DNA of 64,000 nt. Source: Flagellimonas spongiicola. Lineage in GTDB: Bacteria > Bacteroidota > Bacteroidia > Flavobacteriales > Flavobacteriaceae. Positions within the stretch are counted from its first letter, which is position 1. Every line of letters begins with the position of its first letter. The notes beneath the pieces are model-generated. The model was not told the origin of the DNA and searched no databases. It was given only the letters and a program-made list of their open reading frames with translations. The translations under genes and the position numbers were made by a program. The stretch lies in assembly GCF_023502425.1 (NCBI RefSeq), contig NZ_JAMFMA010000002.1:434001-498000 (forward strand). Direction: 5' to 3'. Below are positions 36,415 through 46,308 of this stretch, piece after piece.

Positions 36415-39177
36415 TTATGGGTTAATCGTCCAAGACACATAGTAAATAGAACCGATATTACCAGTTCCTATAGCTTGGAAATACTCATCTCCCAAAAGGT
36501 TAGATCCACCAAGTTTAAATACAGACTTAATGCTTGGAACCGTATAGTTGATCTGTGCATCAAGTACGGTATAAGCTGGAACATCCCCATCAGCAAAAGA
36601 AGCCTCCCAGAAGAAACTATCACTCCATCTGTAGTTGAAATTGAAGCCGAAATTCTTGAATAACTCAGTATTCCCGAATGATGCTTTCACTTTGTGTTTT
36701 GGTGTATTGAAGTTGGTTCTAAAATCTGGAAATTGTTCTTTATCAAAGTCCAACTCATTGTAGGTATAATTAACACCTAAATCAAAATTTCCAAAAATCT
36801 TGGTATCCACTCCAACTGTACCACCATAAGAGTTAATATCAACTGTGGAGTTGGTATATGTCTGATACGGTTTACTATCCCCATTTTGTAAGGCCAATAA
36901 TGAAAGACCACCATCTCCAGCTGTACCGTAGTAAGGAACCAAAACGGTAACGTTGGCTATGAAGTCTTTGTACCTATTATAGTAACCGCTCATATCAATA
37001 GTAAACTTCCCGATTTGCCCACGATATCCAGCTTCAAATGCAGTTATCTCTTCTGGCTTTATGATGTCAGTAGTAACAGCCTCAGGAGCTCCGCTTAAAA
37101 CGGAACTTAAGGAATATGCATTTTCATAGGCTGTACTACCTGTAATGTTAACCGTAGATTGTCCAATTAATGCTTGTCCGCTTTGACTTACATTAAAAGT
37201 TCGCACATCCCGATCTAGGTTATTTGGCGCAGATCCTACCAAAATAGCAGCACCAGCATCTAAACCGATAAATAAATCTTGTGTGGTTGGGTTTCTAAAA
37301 CCTTGCTGTGCAGATACCCTGAAGTTATGGTTTCTATTTTCACCTGCCGTATACGCCAAAGACAATCTTGGTGATACGAACCCGTCAAAAAACTCATTCT
37401 TATCATAACGTGCGGATCCTGTAAACTTGAATCGATCGTCAAACATTTTCTTCTGCAGCTGTACATAAGCACCATATTCATTATAGGTAATAGGCCCATC
37501 GGAATCCGTAAAAATCGTGCCTCCTGAATTCAATTCATACTCTCTAAAAGACCCGCCGATTTGAATATCCGCCCAATCATCAATTAAATGAGCTAAATTG
37601 TAATTACCATTCAAATGACGGAATTTAGTGTTGTCAATAAACTTTGCACCAGTGGTTAAATCACCGTCATTGATAACTCTATTAAAAGCACTTTCGAATG
37701 CCGGAGTCCCAGGAATCAATCTTCCCGTGTCAGCTGCCTGTCTTGCTATTGCGTGGGCAGCTGTTGAAGCATCTTCAGGGGACAGCCCTCCTTGTTGTAT
37801 TCCACCTAAGTAAGCAGGAATATAGGCCCCAGCATATTCTGTAAACCATTGAGTATCTCCTTTCCAACTTCTGTTCACATTAATCGCTGCAAAACGCGTA
37901 TCATAGGCATCTCCGGAATTTTCAGAAACTAAATATCCTCTTAGGAAGAAGTTATCATTTTTGATTTCAATTTTGTGTTGCTGCATAGAGAAGCCACTTA
38001 CTGCGTATCTATTGGAACCTTGGTATATGGTGGTACCTCTACCAATTCTACCATTATAAATCAATTCCAAATCATTACCAAAAGGACGGTAGTGGATAGC
38101 AAAATCCGTTTTTACACTTTCTGCATTGTAATCTGCAAGAACGGCTTCTTCATATCCTGTACGGGAAATAGTAGCAGATCCTACGGTGCCGCTAGGAAAC
38201 CCTGCTGCTGCATCAAAATCAAGCAAGGTGGAAACTTCATCCCCATAAACATTCAACCCGTCATACGCAGGATTTGACCTGTCCGCTCCTGGATTATTCA
38301 AATCAATCACGCTATTTGCATGCCAATCTTCACCTTTTAATATAGAAATATTGGCTTTCACTGCTAACTTGTCATTAAACGCGTGTGCTGCACGAACACC
38401 AAAATCGTAGTAATTGTTGTCACCCGCTGCATCTTGCGATGTTAAACCCGTTTTACCGTAGGCACTGATTCCCTGAAAATCGAAGGGATTCTTGCTACGC
38501 ATGAACAAAATTCCATTAAATGCACCTGCACCATACAAGGCTGATGATGCTCCGGGAAGGATTTCAACACTCTGAACATCCAACTCGGACATACCCACCA
38601 AGTTACCCAAAACGAAGTTTAGACCTGGCGCCGTGTTATCCATCCCGTCTACCAATTGAAGGAAACGGTTGTTGGCGAAGGTTGCAAAACCTCTTGTGTT
38701 AATAGATTGGAATGTCAAACTGTTGGTATTGATGTCAACACCTTTTAAGTTTTGAAGTCCACCGTAGAAAGATTCCGCAGTTGTATTCTTAATTTCCTTT
38801 AGGCCAAATCGCTCAACTGAAACCGGGGATTCAAATATTCGTTCTGGAGTTCGCGATGCGGAAATTACGATTTCATCCAAAAAGGTGGAGGCTTCCTTCA
38901 GCTCCACTGATAATGTTTGGTTGTTTGCAGTTACATTGGCTAAAACATCAGCAAAACCAATGGCCGTAATTTGAAGTTGAAACGGAGGTTGCTCTGAGGT
39001 ATTAAAGGTGAAATTACCATCAAAATCAGTAGTGGTACCTTCAGCCTTGCCCACTAGAACCACATTGGCCCCAGGTACGGGTTCATTGTTTTCATCAACT
39101 ACCGTTCCCTGGACAGTTGTTTGCGCGTAGGTAAGGGAACCAAACAACATAAGGGAAAGAATCATTAATCTTCTCAT
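36415..39177 (-). CDS. TonB-dependent receptor with carboxypeptidase-regulatory-like domain
   Basis: A 920-residue outer-membrane receptor. A signal peptide (1-18) is followed by a CarboxypepD_reg-like beta-sandwich (about 20-95, TVQGTVVDENNEPVPGANV), a plug domain (about 110-225, including SVEILPGASSALYGAGAFNG) and a 22-strand barrel ending in a beta-signal (YYVSWTINP). No SusD partner is adjacent, so it is not a classic polysaccharide-utilisation pair; the ligand is unknown. Its 200-bp upstream region is AT-rich and lies against the glmS terminator. Confidence 0.93.
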   Translation of the reverse strand: MRRLMILSLMLFGSLTYAQTTVQGTVVDENNEPVPGANVVLVGKAEGTTTDFDGNFTFNTSEQPPFQLQITAIGFADVLANVTANNQTLSVELKEASTFLDEIVISASRTPERIFESPVSVERFGLKEIKNTTAESFYGGLQNLKGVDINTNSLTFQSINTRGFATFANNRFLQLVDGMDNTAPGLNFVLGNLVGMSELDVQSVEILPGASSALYGAGAFNGILFMRSKNPFDFQGISAYGKTGLTSQDAAGDNNYYDFGVRAAHAFNDKLAVKANISILKGEDWHANSVIDLNNPGADRSNPAYDGLNVYGDEVSTLLDFDAAAGFPSGTVGSATISRTGYEEAVLADYNAESVKTDFAIHYRPFGNDLELIYNGRIGRGTTIYQGSNRYAVSGFSMQQHKIEIKNDNFFLRGYLVSENSGDAYDTRFAAINVNRSWKGDTQWFTEYAGAYIPAYLGGIQQGGLSPEDASTAAHAIARQAADTGRLIPGTPAFESAFNRVINDGDLTTGAKFIDNTKFRHLNGNYNLAHLIDDWADIQIGGSFREYELNSGGTIFTDSDGPITYNEYGAYVQLQKKMFDDRFKFTGSARYDKNEFFDGFVSPRLSLAYTAGENRNHNFRVSAQQGFRNPTTQDLFIGLDAGAAILVGSAPNNLDRDVRTFNVSQSGQALIGQSTVNITGSTAYENAYSLSSVLSGAPEAVTTDIIKPEEITAFEAGYRGQIGKFTIDMSGYYNRYKDFIANVTVLVPYYGTAGDGGLSLLALQNGDSKPYQTYTNSTVDINSYGGTVGVDTKIFGNFDLGVNYTYNELDFDKEQFPDFRTNFNTPKHKVKASFGNTELFKNFGFNFNYRWSDSFFWEASFADGDVPAYTVLDAQINYTVPSIKSVFKLGGSNLLGDEYFQAIGTGNIGSIYYVSWTINP

Positions 39178-39301
39178 CAGCTTATAATTTGAGTTAAATT
39201 AGTTTTAGGAATATGTTAAGTATCCGGGCGGAAGATACATTTTTTTTCACATGAATTCTACAAATTCAAAAAAAATTATGCATGCATAATACTTTTTTGC
39301 T

Positions 39302-39344
39302 AAAAAAATAGCCTCTTCTCTGCTATTTTAACAAAAAAGAGGCT
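39302..39344 (-). terminator. Terminator of glmS
   Basis: AGCCTCTT (39310-39317) pairs with AAGAGGCT (39337-39344) around a 19-base loop, followed on the minus strand by a seven-U run. The loop is long, so the hairpin is weaker than others here. Confidence 0.6.
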
Positions 39345-39384
39345 TAAAATAAGTGCTTTTCGAAGTTTTATCGAATTGTCTAGG

Positions 39385-41232
39385 TCACTCCACAGTAACC
39401 GACTTTGCCAAGTTTCTTGGTTGATCTACATTACATCCTCGCATAACCGCAATATGATAAGATAGCAATTGCAACGGTATGGTTGTCAGCAATGGCGTCA
39501 GGCATTCTGTTGCTTCCGGAACTTCAATTACATGATCCGCAAGTTCACGAACCTGAACATCCCCTTCTGTAACTATTGCAATAATTCGTCCACTTCTGGA
39601 TTTTATTTCTTGGATATTACTTACAACTTTTTCATAATGGCCTTTCTTGGTGGCTATTACGATAACAGGCATTTGCTCATCAATCAAAGCAATTGGTCCA
39701 TGTTTCATTTCTGCAGCGGGATAACCTTCTGCATGTATATAGCTAATCTCTTTTAATTTAAGCGCTCCTTCCAAGGCCACTGGGAAATTATAGCCTCTAC
39801 CCAAATAAAGACAATTGGAGGAATCCTTATAAATCTCAGAAATCTGCTCTACAATCTCGTTGGACTCCAAAGTTCGTTCTACCTTGGACGGAATACTTTC
39901 TAGCTCCGTTAAGATTTCATGGTATTTGGATTCCGAGAAAACGCCCTTTTCCTGAGCGAGCTTCAAGGCAATCAATGTCAGTACAGTTATCTGTGTTGTA
40001 AATGCTTTAGTTGAAGCCACCCCTATTTCAGGACCTGCATGGGTATATGCACCTGCATGTGTTTCACGGGCAATAGACGAACCTACCACATTACAAACAC
40101 CAAAAACGAAGGCTCCTTTTTCCTTGGCTAGTTTAATTGCTGCCAATGTATCTGCGGTTTCTCCAGATTGGGAAATAGCTATCAATACGTCATTCTCAGT
40201 GATAACAGGGTTACGATATCTAAACTCAGACGCATATTCAACCTCAACCGGAATACGTGCCATATCTTCAAATATGTACTCTGCAACCAATCCTGCATGC
40301 CAAGATGTACCACATGCAACGATAATGATACGATTGGCATTCAGGAATTTTTCAATATGCTGATCTATTCCAGCCATTTTCACTATTCCCTGATCCGCCA
40401 ACAAACGTCCGCGATAGGTATCCAATATTGCTCTTGGTTGCTCGTAGATTTCTTTCAACATGAAATGCTCATATCCTCCTTTTTCTATTTCCTCCAAGTT
40501 CATTTGGAGTTCAAGAATATTCGGATAGGCTATTGCATCATCTTTTATCTTGCGCAACTTAATTTCCTTGCCGATTCTCACAATTGCCATCTCTTCGTCT
40601 TCCAAGTAAACGGCATTGTTAGTGAATTCAATAAATGGAGAAGCGTCTGAAGCAATGAAGTATTCGTTTTCTCCAACACCAATGGCCAACGGGCTTCCTA
40701 GTTTGGCCACCACCATTTCGTCCGGTTTATTTTTATCGAAAACCGCAATGGCGTATGCACCAACAACTTGGTTCAACGCAATCTGAACCGCTTGGCCCAA
40801 CTTAACCCCTTCTTTTTTCTTAACCTCTTCAATTAAGTTGACCAATACCTCGGTATCCGTATCGGATTCGAAGGTATATCCACGTTCAATCAACGCTTTT
40901 TTTATGGATTCATAATTCTCAATAATTCCATTGTGAATGATTACCAATTCCCCAGAATTTGAATAATGTGGGTGGGAATTAATATCATTTGGCACACCAT
41001 GTGTAGCCCAACGTGTATGCCCAAGACCCAATTTTCCTTTGGTGTCTATGGTTGCTTCACTTTTCTTTTTTAAATCTTCTACCTTTCCCTTGGTTTTGGA
41101 AAGGTGCGTGTTTTCACCGTCAAACAGCACTATACCAGCACTGTCATAACCGCGGTATTCCAACCGTTGCAATCCCTTAATAATAATAGGATATGCATCT
41201 CGGTGGCCTATGTACCCAACTATTCCGCACAT
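39385..41232 (-). CDS. glmS: Glutamine-fructose-6-phosphate aminotransferase (isomerising)
   Basis: A 615-residue enzyme that makes glucosamine-6-phosphate from fructose-6-phosphate and glutamine, the entry to peptidoglycan and LPS amino sugars. The N-terminal nucleophile Cys2 is in MCGIVGYIG, with the glutaminase RWATHG motif near 75; two SIS domains (about 290-430 and 460-600) form the isomerase part with ISQSGETADT. No glmS ribozyme is visible in the 113-bp upstream gap. Confidence 0.97.
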   Translation of the reverse strand: MCGIVGYIGHRDAYPIIIKGLQRLEYRGYDSAGIVLFDGENTHLSKTKGKVEDLKKKSEATIDTKGKLGLGHTRWATHGVPNDINSHPHYSNSGELVIIHNGIIENYESIKKALIERGYTFESDTDTEVLVNLIEEVKKKEGVKLGQAVQIALNQVVGAYAIAVFDKNKPDEMVVAKLGSPLAIGVGENEYFIASDASPFIEFTNNAVYLEDEEMAIVRIGKEIKLRKIKDDAIAYPNILELQMNLEEIEKGGYEHFMLKEIYEQPRAILDTYRGRLLADQGIVKMAGIDQHIEKFLNANRIIIVACGTSWHAGLVAEYIFEDMARIPVEVEYASEFRYRNPVITENDVLIAISQSGETADTLAAIKLAKEKGAFVFGVCNVVGSSIARETHAGAYTHAGPEIGVASTKAFTTQITVLTLIALKLAQEKGVFSESKYHEILTELESIPSKVERTLESNEIVEQISEIYKDSSNCLYLGRGYNFPVALEGALKLKEISYIHAEGYPAAEMKHGPIALIDEQMPVIVIATKKGHYEKVVSNIQEIKSRSGRIIAIVTEGDVQVRELADHVIEVPEATECLTPLLTTIPLQLLSYHIAVMRGCNVDQPRNLAKSVTVE

Positions 41233-41272
41233 ACAAATGAATTTTTAGTGACAGTTATTTATATTTCAAGTT

Positions 41273-41280
41273 CAAATTTA
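41273..41280 (-). promoter_or_regulatory. -7 element upstream of glmS
   Basis: On the minus strand TAAATTTG fits TANNTTTG, 40 bp before the glmS ATG; no convincing TTG at the -33 position. Confidence 0.4.
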
Positions 41281-41345
41281 ACCCCGATTGAGGAAAATTG
41301 AATCTCTATAGGACATAAAACGAAAAAAGTCTATGAATGGTATAC

Positions 41346-43187
41346 CTAATTGGCCTCTGTGTAGAATATTTCGAGTTTGAGTTTCTTATCCTCGTCCTCT
41401 GGATCCACTGCACTACCATACAATACGGTTCCCAAAGGATTTATAATTGCCATTAGAGGCTGCTCTATCAAAGGCTCAACAGTGCCCTTGGAATCCAAAA
41501 CATTAGGAATTATAATGTTTGATGTAACAGTTAGCCCCAAACTTGCATTCGTTGAGTCACGAACTATTATATTATTAATGTAATCGGTAATTCGAAACCT
41601 ATATTGAGTGCCGCGGCCATTTTCCTTCTGCAAAATCCCATCAAAATCCAAAAAGCGTCCTAGTGGCTCATTGGTTTCACTGACTTCATTTGCAAAACTA
41701 TAAATAGGTTGATTGGTTTCTGCATTATACAAATAGAGCCGTGAGGGCTCGATTGTATTTGGTCCTATTGCATCACTATCTATATGAAAAACTAAGTTGG
41801 CTTCGTTAATAATCCAATTATTTTGCCGGATTTCATTGATGATATCCGCACCGCCATTTATGGTTTCTTCAAACAATCGAATCTCAGTGAACGTGCCACT
41901 ACCTCCTTTTGTATAAATCCGCTCTGCATTTACGCCATTGTCCAATGCATTGGCAACATTTGGCGGCACCATATCTTCCACAAAGGTGTTAACCGCGTTC
42001 CCCAAAATTGCCCCATTATTATTAATCAATAAGTTTAATAAAAAATCATCCTCCAAGGTTTCTATTTCCTCGTCCGTAGTATTATAATTTTGATAGGAAT
42101 ATGTAATAGTCAGTGTTGCTTGGGTCAAATCCAAAAGCATCATCAAATCATCCATATTCGCGCCGGATAAATGCACTCCTCTAAAATAATCCGCAAAATT
42201 GTTCTGACTGATCAGTTCGGCCGAGCCTTCTTTATCCAATATTCGCTGTTGGAAAAAGTCCAAATTGGTAATATCTACAACAATACCAGGGTTCCGTCTT
42301 GAAGTTACTTGAGCTGATTCGTCTGTCTCTGTTTCCGGATCATCTTCATTTTCAAATTCCAATAATTCCAGATTCTCAAAACTTACCGGACCGCTAAACA
42401 ATTCCTCACCAATAAAAGCGGAAAAATCCTGATTGGAAAAATACTCCTGCGCTTCTTCAAAATTGGTATTTGGGTCTAGGTCCCGCAAGAAGTATGTGGA
42501 TTCCGATACCGTTAGGTTGAAAGTTCCTGAAATAATTTCATTGTTTTCTATCAATGCCGGACCCCAAATGCTATCTAAATCAAATCGTGCAGGAAAAGTG
42601 TTTGCTACAAAATCATCCCCCGTACCATCTTCACTGGGATCCAACGGATTCGACCCCACAAGTCTCTCGTCATTATCGGTAACACCATCGCCATCAGAGT
42701 CACTACTTGGGTCTGTTGGATCAGCGTCAAATTGGTTTTCTACGCCATCAAGATCTTCATCACGCAAAGACGTTGGTGGCAATTGAAAAGGAATATAAAG
42801 TTCTACAGACAGAACGGTTTCTTCTTCAGGTATAGTTGCAACATCATCATCGGAATCTGCGGTATCTTCTACTTCTTGGGAAGTATCCCCAAATGTAGGA
42901 CCCCCTTGTCTACCTGGAAGGGACACCTGGGAAATGATGCTTCCCGTTCTTCTTCCAAAAACGGGGTCATCGTAAGAACCAAGGTGATATAACGGCAATC
43001 GATTTGTCTGTACTGCGTCTATACCTTTATTAAAGGCAAATACATCATATTCCACTTTCCCCGTTGTAAATGGTTCTCCTGCAATAACCCCTTCACCAAT
43101 TGTCCCAAGCTCTTCTTCACAAGAGGACAATACCAACAACAAAGTTCCAACCAAGGCTGAAAACCTGATAATCCAAGAAAATTTCAT
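41346..43187 (-). CDS. DUF4270 lipoprotein with thrombospondin-type-3-like calcium repeats
   Basis: A 613-residue lipoprotein (lipobox LSSC, Cys23) of the DUF4270 family, an outer-surface or periplasmic protein of unknown function common in Bacteroidota. The N-terminal [17 protein letters not shown] and [15 protein letters not shown] segments are family hallmarks. Residues 143-188 carry DxDxDG-type loops ([27 protein letters not shown]) like calcium-binding TSP3 repeats. It begins 5 bp after the glycogen-synthase-like gene and is probably cotranscribed with it. Confidence 0.87.
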   Translation of the reverse strand: MKFSWIIRFSALVGTLLLVLSSCEEELGTIGEGVIAGEPFTTGKVEYDVFAFNKGIDAVQTNRLPLYHLGSYDDPVFGRRTGSIISQVSLPGRQGGPTFGDTSQEVEDTADSDDDVATIPEEETVLSVELYIPFQLPPTSLRDEDLDGVENQFDADPTDPSSDSDGDGVTDNDERLVGSNPLDPSEDGTGDDFVANTFPARFDLDSIWGPALIENNEIISGTFNLTVSESTYFLRDLDPNTNFEEAQEYFSNQDFSAFIGEELFSGPVSFENLELLEFENEDDPETETDESAQVTSRRNPGIVVDITNLDFFQQRILDKEGSAELISQNNFADYFRGVHLSGANMDDLMMLLDLTQATLTITYSYQNYNTTDEEIETLEDDFLLNLLINNNGAILGNAVNTFVEDMVPPNVANALDNGVNAERIYTKGGSGTFTEIRLFEETINGGADIINEIRQNNWIINEANLVFHIDSDAIGPNTIEPSRLYLYNAETNQPIYSFANEVSETNEPLGRFLDFDGILQKENGRGTQYRFRITDYINNIIVRDSTNASLGLTVTSNIIIPNVLDSKGTVEPLIEQPLMAIINPLGTVLYGSAVDPEDEDKKLKLEIFYTEAN

Positions 43188-43192
43188 GCAAT

Positions 43193-44002
43193 TTATTTTA
43201 AAACTTCTGTCGTATAGAAATTTGTGTATGCCTCTTCCGCTTCTTGTAATGAAACGTAGGGCAATACCGGTTTGGAAAGGCCTTCTATATGGTTCTTTAA
43301 GTCATCCGAAACCTCTTCCGAGGCTAAAATAATGGCATCGGAATAATCCACTGCAACTTTTAACAAATTATTATAGTCGGGTGCAGAAATTGAGGAGATA
43401 CTGTCCTTTTCTATACCATCAAACGCTATTTTATCAATCATTTTACCGTCCAACTCTCCGTCAAAGCTCTTACCATATACAGAAGTAACGATCTTACTGT
43501 CCGCAAACAAAGGCTCATCTGCATAGTATTCTCTAAGATAAAGTGGTAGTAAAGATGCCATCCACCCGTGTACATGGATAATATCTGGCGACCAGTTTAA
43601 TTTTTTAACTGTTTCCACTACACCTTTGGCAAAGAAAATTGCTCTTTCGTCATTGTCTGGAAATAGATTTCCATCAGGATCGGTGAAAGTTGCCTTTCTT
43701 TTAAAGTACTCATCATTATCAATAAAATACACCTGGATTCGCTCCCTTGGTATTGATGCAACCTTAATGATCAATGGCATATCCATATCATTGATTACCA
43801 AGTTCATCCCAGAAAGTCGAATTACCTCATGTAACTGATGACGACGTTCATTGATATTCCCATATCTTGGCATGAATATGCGTATTTGGCCGCCATTACT
43901 GTTAACCATTCTTGGGGCTTCATAGGACATTAAGGAAACTGGGTTCTCAGGGAGGTAGGGTACTAATTCAGAAGATACAAACAATATCTTTTTGCCATTC
44001 AT
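43193..44002 (-). CDS. Glycogen/starch synthase N-terminal (GT5) domain protein, lacking the second GT domain
   Basis: With the ATG at 44002 ([19 protein letters not shown]) this 269-residue protein matches only the N-terminal Rossmann domain of glycogen synthase, including [19 protein letters not shown] near 145. The ADP-glucose-binding C-terminal half and the KTGG start motif are missing ([14 protein letters not shown] takes its place). It is therefore probably not a glycogen synthase. The frame continues upstream to a TTG at 44041, less likely. It lies divergent from panCD and upstream of the DUF4270 gene, an arrangement I associate with many flavobacteria. Confidence 0.8.
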   Translation of the reverse strand: MNGKKILFVSSELVPYLPENPVSLMSYEAPRMVNSNGGQIRIFMPRYGNINERRHQLHEVIRLSGMNLVINDMDMPLIIKVASIPRERIQVYFIDNDEYFKRKATFTDPDGNLFPDNDERAIFFAKGVVETVKKLNWSPDIIHVHGWMASLLPLYLREYYADEPLFADSKIVTSVYGKSFDGELDGKMIDKIAFDGIEKDSISSISAPDYNNLLKVAVDYSDAIILASEEVSDDLKNHIEGLSKPVLPYVSLQEAEEAYTNFYTTEVLK

Positions 44003-44038
44003 AAACACTTTCTTTTGCGATTCCGAAAAACGTAGCCG

Positions 44039-44046
44039 CAAAAGTA
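44039..44046 (-). promoter_or_regulatory. -7 element for the glycogen-synthase-like/DUF4270 operon
   Basis: On the minus strand TACTTTTG fits TANNTTTG, 37 bp before the ATG at 44002. It is 31 bp from the panC -7 element on the other strand; the short palindrome TGCTGATTAGCA (44056-44067) lies between them and could be an operator. Confidence 0.45.
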
Positions 44047-44077
44047 CAAAAATTATGCTGATTAGCAGTATTTATAG

Positions 44078-44085
44078 TATTTTTG
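44078..44085 (+). promoter_or_regulatory. -7 element of the panC promoter
   Basis: TATTTTTG fits TANNTTTG and is 20 bp before the panC ATG at 44105, which leaves a leader of only about 12-14 bases. Confidence 0.5.
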
Positions 44086-44104
44086 CACGCTTTTGATCAA
44101 CGAT

Positions 44105-44953
44105 ATGCATGTATTTGACCGCAAGGCGGAACTAATTGATCACCTTAATATGGAAAGGGACAAGAACCACGAGATCGGTTTGGTCCCAACTATGGGAGCG
44201 CTGCACAAAGGCCATCTCTCACTGGTGAAAAAAGCCATTTCAGAAAACGATGTTGTTGTAGTCAGTGTGTTCGTGAACCCCACCCAATTTGATCAAAAAG
44301 AAGACCTTGAAAAGTATCCCAGAACTTTTGAAAGGGATGTAGAGCTATTGAAGCAATTAGATGACACCATAGTTGTTTTTGCTCCAGATGCAAAAGATAT
44401 CTATGGCGAAGAGGTCATTGCTAAAGAATACAATTTTGAAGGCTTGGACAAAGTAATGGAAGGTGCTTTTAGAACCGGACATTTTGACGGAGTTGGAACC
44501 ATAGTTGAACTTTTCCTGACAACCGTATCGCCTAGCAGAGCTTATTTTGGAGAAAAAGATTTCCAGCAACTTCAGATCATTCGAAAACTAGTAGAAACCC
44601 AGAATTTACCTTTTGAAATTGTTGGATGTCCCATTGAACGGGAGCCCCATGGTTTAGCTATGAGCTCACGTAATGAAAGGTTATCGGAAACGACAAGGAA
44701 AGAAGCTGGTTTTATTTACAAAACCCTTAAAACTGCCAACGAAAAATTTGGCACGGAAAGTGCTTCTGAAATAAAGAAATGGGTTAAGTCCCAATTTGAA
44801 AAGAATGAACTGTTGGATTTGGAATATTTTGAAATAACCGACGAAAACACTTTGACCCCAATGCTGAAAAAGCAGGCAAATCAAAAATATAGGGCGTTCA
44901 TTGCCGTTTATGCAGAGAACGTTCGGTTGATAGACAATCTAAGACTGAATTAA
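44105..44953 (+). CDS. panC: Pantothenate synthetase
   Basis: A 282-residue enzyme joining pantoate and beta-alanine with ATP. The nucleotide-binding HIGH-type motif is PTMGALHKGHLSL and the KMSKS-like loop is MSSRNERLS. The ATG at 44105 (MHVFDRKAELIDHLN) fits the family; a TTG four codons upstream also is in frame. It precedes panD by 13 bp, so that beta-alanine production and use are encoded together. Confidence 0.97.
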   Translation: MHVFDRKAELIDHLNMERDKNHEIGLVPTMGALHKGHLSLVKKAISENDVVVVSVFVNPTQFDQKEDLEKYPRTFERDVELLKQLDDTIVVFAPDAKDIYGEEVIAKEYNFEGLDKVMEGAFRTGHFDGVGTIVELFLTTVSPSRAYFGEKDFQQLQIIRKLVETQNLPFEIVGCPIEREPHGLAMSSRNERLSETTRKEAGFIYKTLKTANEKFGTESASEIKKWVKSQFEKNELLDLEYFEITDENTLTPMLKKQANQKYRAFIAVYAENVRLIDNLRLN

Positions 44954-44966
44954 TTAATTTTGCGCT

Positions 44967-45317
44967 ATGCAAATTGAAGTAGTAAAATCTAAAATCCACA
45001 GGGTAAAAGTCACAGGAGCTGACCTAAATTACATAGGTAGTATAACCATTGATGAAGACCTTATGGATGCTGCAAATATAATACGGGGCGAAAAAGTCCA
45101 AATCGTTAACAACAACAATGGTGAACGATTGGAAACTTACGCTATTCCTGGACCTCGTGGAAGTGGAGAACTTACACTTAACGGTGCTGCCGCACGCAAA
45201 GTAGCGGTTGGTGACGTATTGATCTTGATCACCTATGCTTGGATGGATATTGAAGAAGCTAAAACCTTCAATCCGGCATTGGTTTTCCCCAATGAGGAAA
45301 CCAATATGTTAAACTAG
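44967..45317 (+). CDS. panD: Aspartate 1-decarboxylase proenzyme
   Basis: A 116-residue pyruvoyl-dependent enzyme making beta-alanine from aspartate. The self-cleavage site is YIGSITID, Gly24-Ser25, giving the pyruvoyl group on the alpha chain. The key [12 protein letters not shown] segment lies near 52-63. Length is slightly short of the usual 126. It is cotranscribed with panC; the flippase-like gene starts one base after its stop. Confidence 0.97.
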   Translation: MQIEVVKSKIHRVKVTGADLNYIGSITIDEDLMDAANIIRGEKVQIVNNNNGERLETYAIPGPRGSGELTLNGAAARKVAVGDVLILITYAWMDIEEAKTFNPALVFPNEETNMLN

Positions 45318-45318
45318 T

Positions 45319-46284
45319 TTGGGACCATCCCTTAAAAAATTCTTGAAAATAGCAGTCCCTATCCTCATTGGATTAGGATTGGTCTATTATTCTTATACTT
45401 CCACAACCCCTGAAGATAGGACACGAATTTTCGAAGCCATTAAATCTGCAGACCCAATCTGGGTGTTTTTGTCGATTTTTATTGGGATACTGAGTCATAT
45501 TTCACGTGCAGTTCGGTGGAATTATCTTTTGGAGCCAATGGGTTACAAACCCAGCTTGACAAACAATGTCCTCATCATACTTACCAGTTATTTTGCCAAC
45601 ACATTGGTTTTGCGCTCAGGAGAATTTCTTCGTGCCACTGCTTTAAATACCTATGAAAATGTGCCCTTTGAAAAAGGTTTTGGCACTATTGTAACTGAGC
45701 GCATTATTGACCTGATTATGTTGCTCCTGGTTATTCTAGTTGCCTTATTGGTTCAAACTGATGTGATTTTGGGCATATTGGAAGAAAATGGAATCGGACT
45801 TGCAGGGTCGTTGTTCATGCTTCTTGTAGGTATTGTAGGACTCCTCATTTCCATAAGAATTGTTCGTAAATCGAAATCCTCTTTGGCGCTTAAAATTAAA
45901 AATTTCCTTAATGGCATGCTAGATGGGGTAATGAGCATTTTTAAGATGAAACGCAGGGGTGCATTTATCTTCCATACTTTCTTCATTTGGTTTTGTTATG
46001 TGGCCATGTTTTGGGTCATAAAATATACGGTACCCGAAACAACCGAACTACCAATGGGTGCTTTTTTAGTGGCTTTTGTGGCAGGTGCATTTGCCATGGC
46101 CACCACTAATGGCGGTTTAGGTCTTTTTCCCATCGTTGTAACAGCCACACTTTCCGTATATGGAGTAAGTAAAACCTCAGGTGATGCCTACGGTTGGATC
46201 ATGTGGACAGCACAAACCCTTATGGTAGTGGTTTTTGGTACAATATCCTTTATTATGTTGCCGTTATTGAATAGAAATCGGTAA
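45319..46284 (+). CDS. Flippase-like integral membrane protein (LPG_synthase_TM family)
   Basis: A 321-residue protein with about eight hydrophobic spans of the lysylphosphatidylglycerol synthase TM family (PF03706). SHISRAVRWNYLLEPMGYKP and the ITERIIDLIMLLL segment are typical. It lacks the catalytic aminoacyl-transferase domain of MprF, so it is not an LPG synthase; lipid or glycolipid flipping is a common proposal for such proteins. The first residues require a TTG start at 45319, one base after panD; no ATG occurs before residue 70. Confidence 0.83.
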   Translation: MGPSLKKFLKIAVPILIGLGLVYYSYTSTTPEDRTRIFEAIKSADPIWVFLSIFIGILSHISRAVRWNYLLEPMGYKPSLTNNVLIILTSYFANTLVLRSGEFLRATALNTYENVPFEKGFGTIVTERIIDLIMLLLVILVALLVQTDVILGILEENGIGLAGSLFMLLVGIVGLLISIRIVRKSKSSLALKIKNFLNGMLDGVMSIFKMKRRGAFIFHTFFIWFCYVAMFWVIKYTVPETTELPMGAFLVAFVAGAFAMATTNGGLGLFPIVVTATLSVYGVSKTSGDAYGWIMWTAQTLMVVVFGTISFIMLPLLNRNR

Positions 46285-46308
46285 ACCCCAACCATTAATT
46301 CCATTACC

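Noticed and set aside
41305-41330. ATAGGAC...GTCTAT hairpin after the DUF4270 gene
   Set aside because: The stem is short with a long loop and there is no U-run on the minus strand.
41233-41345. glmS ribozyme or other riboswitch upstream of glmS
   Set aside because: The gap is 113 bp, AT-rich, and shows no ribozyme core; only a -7 promoter box is visible.
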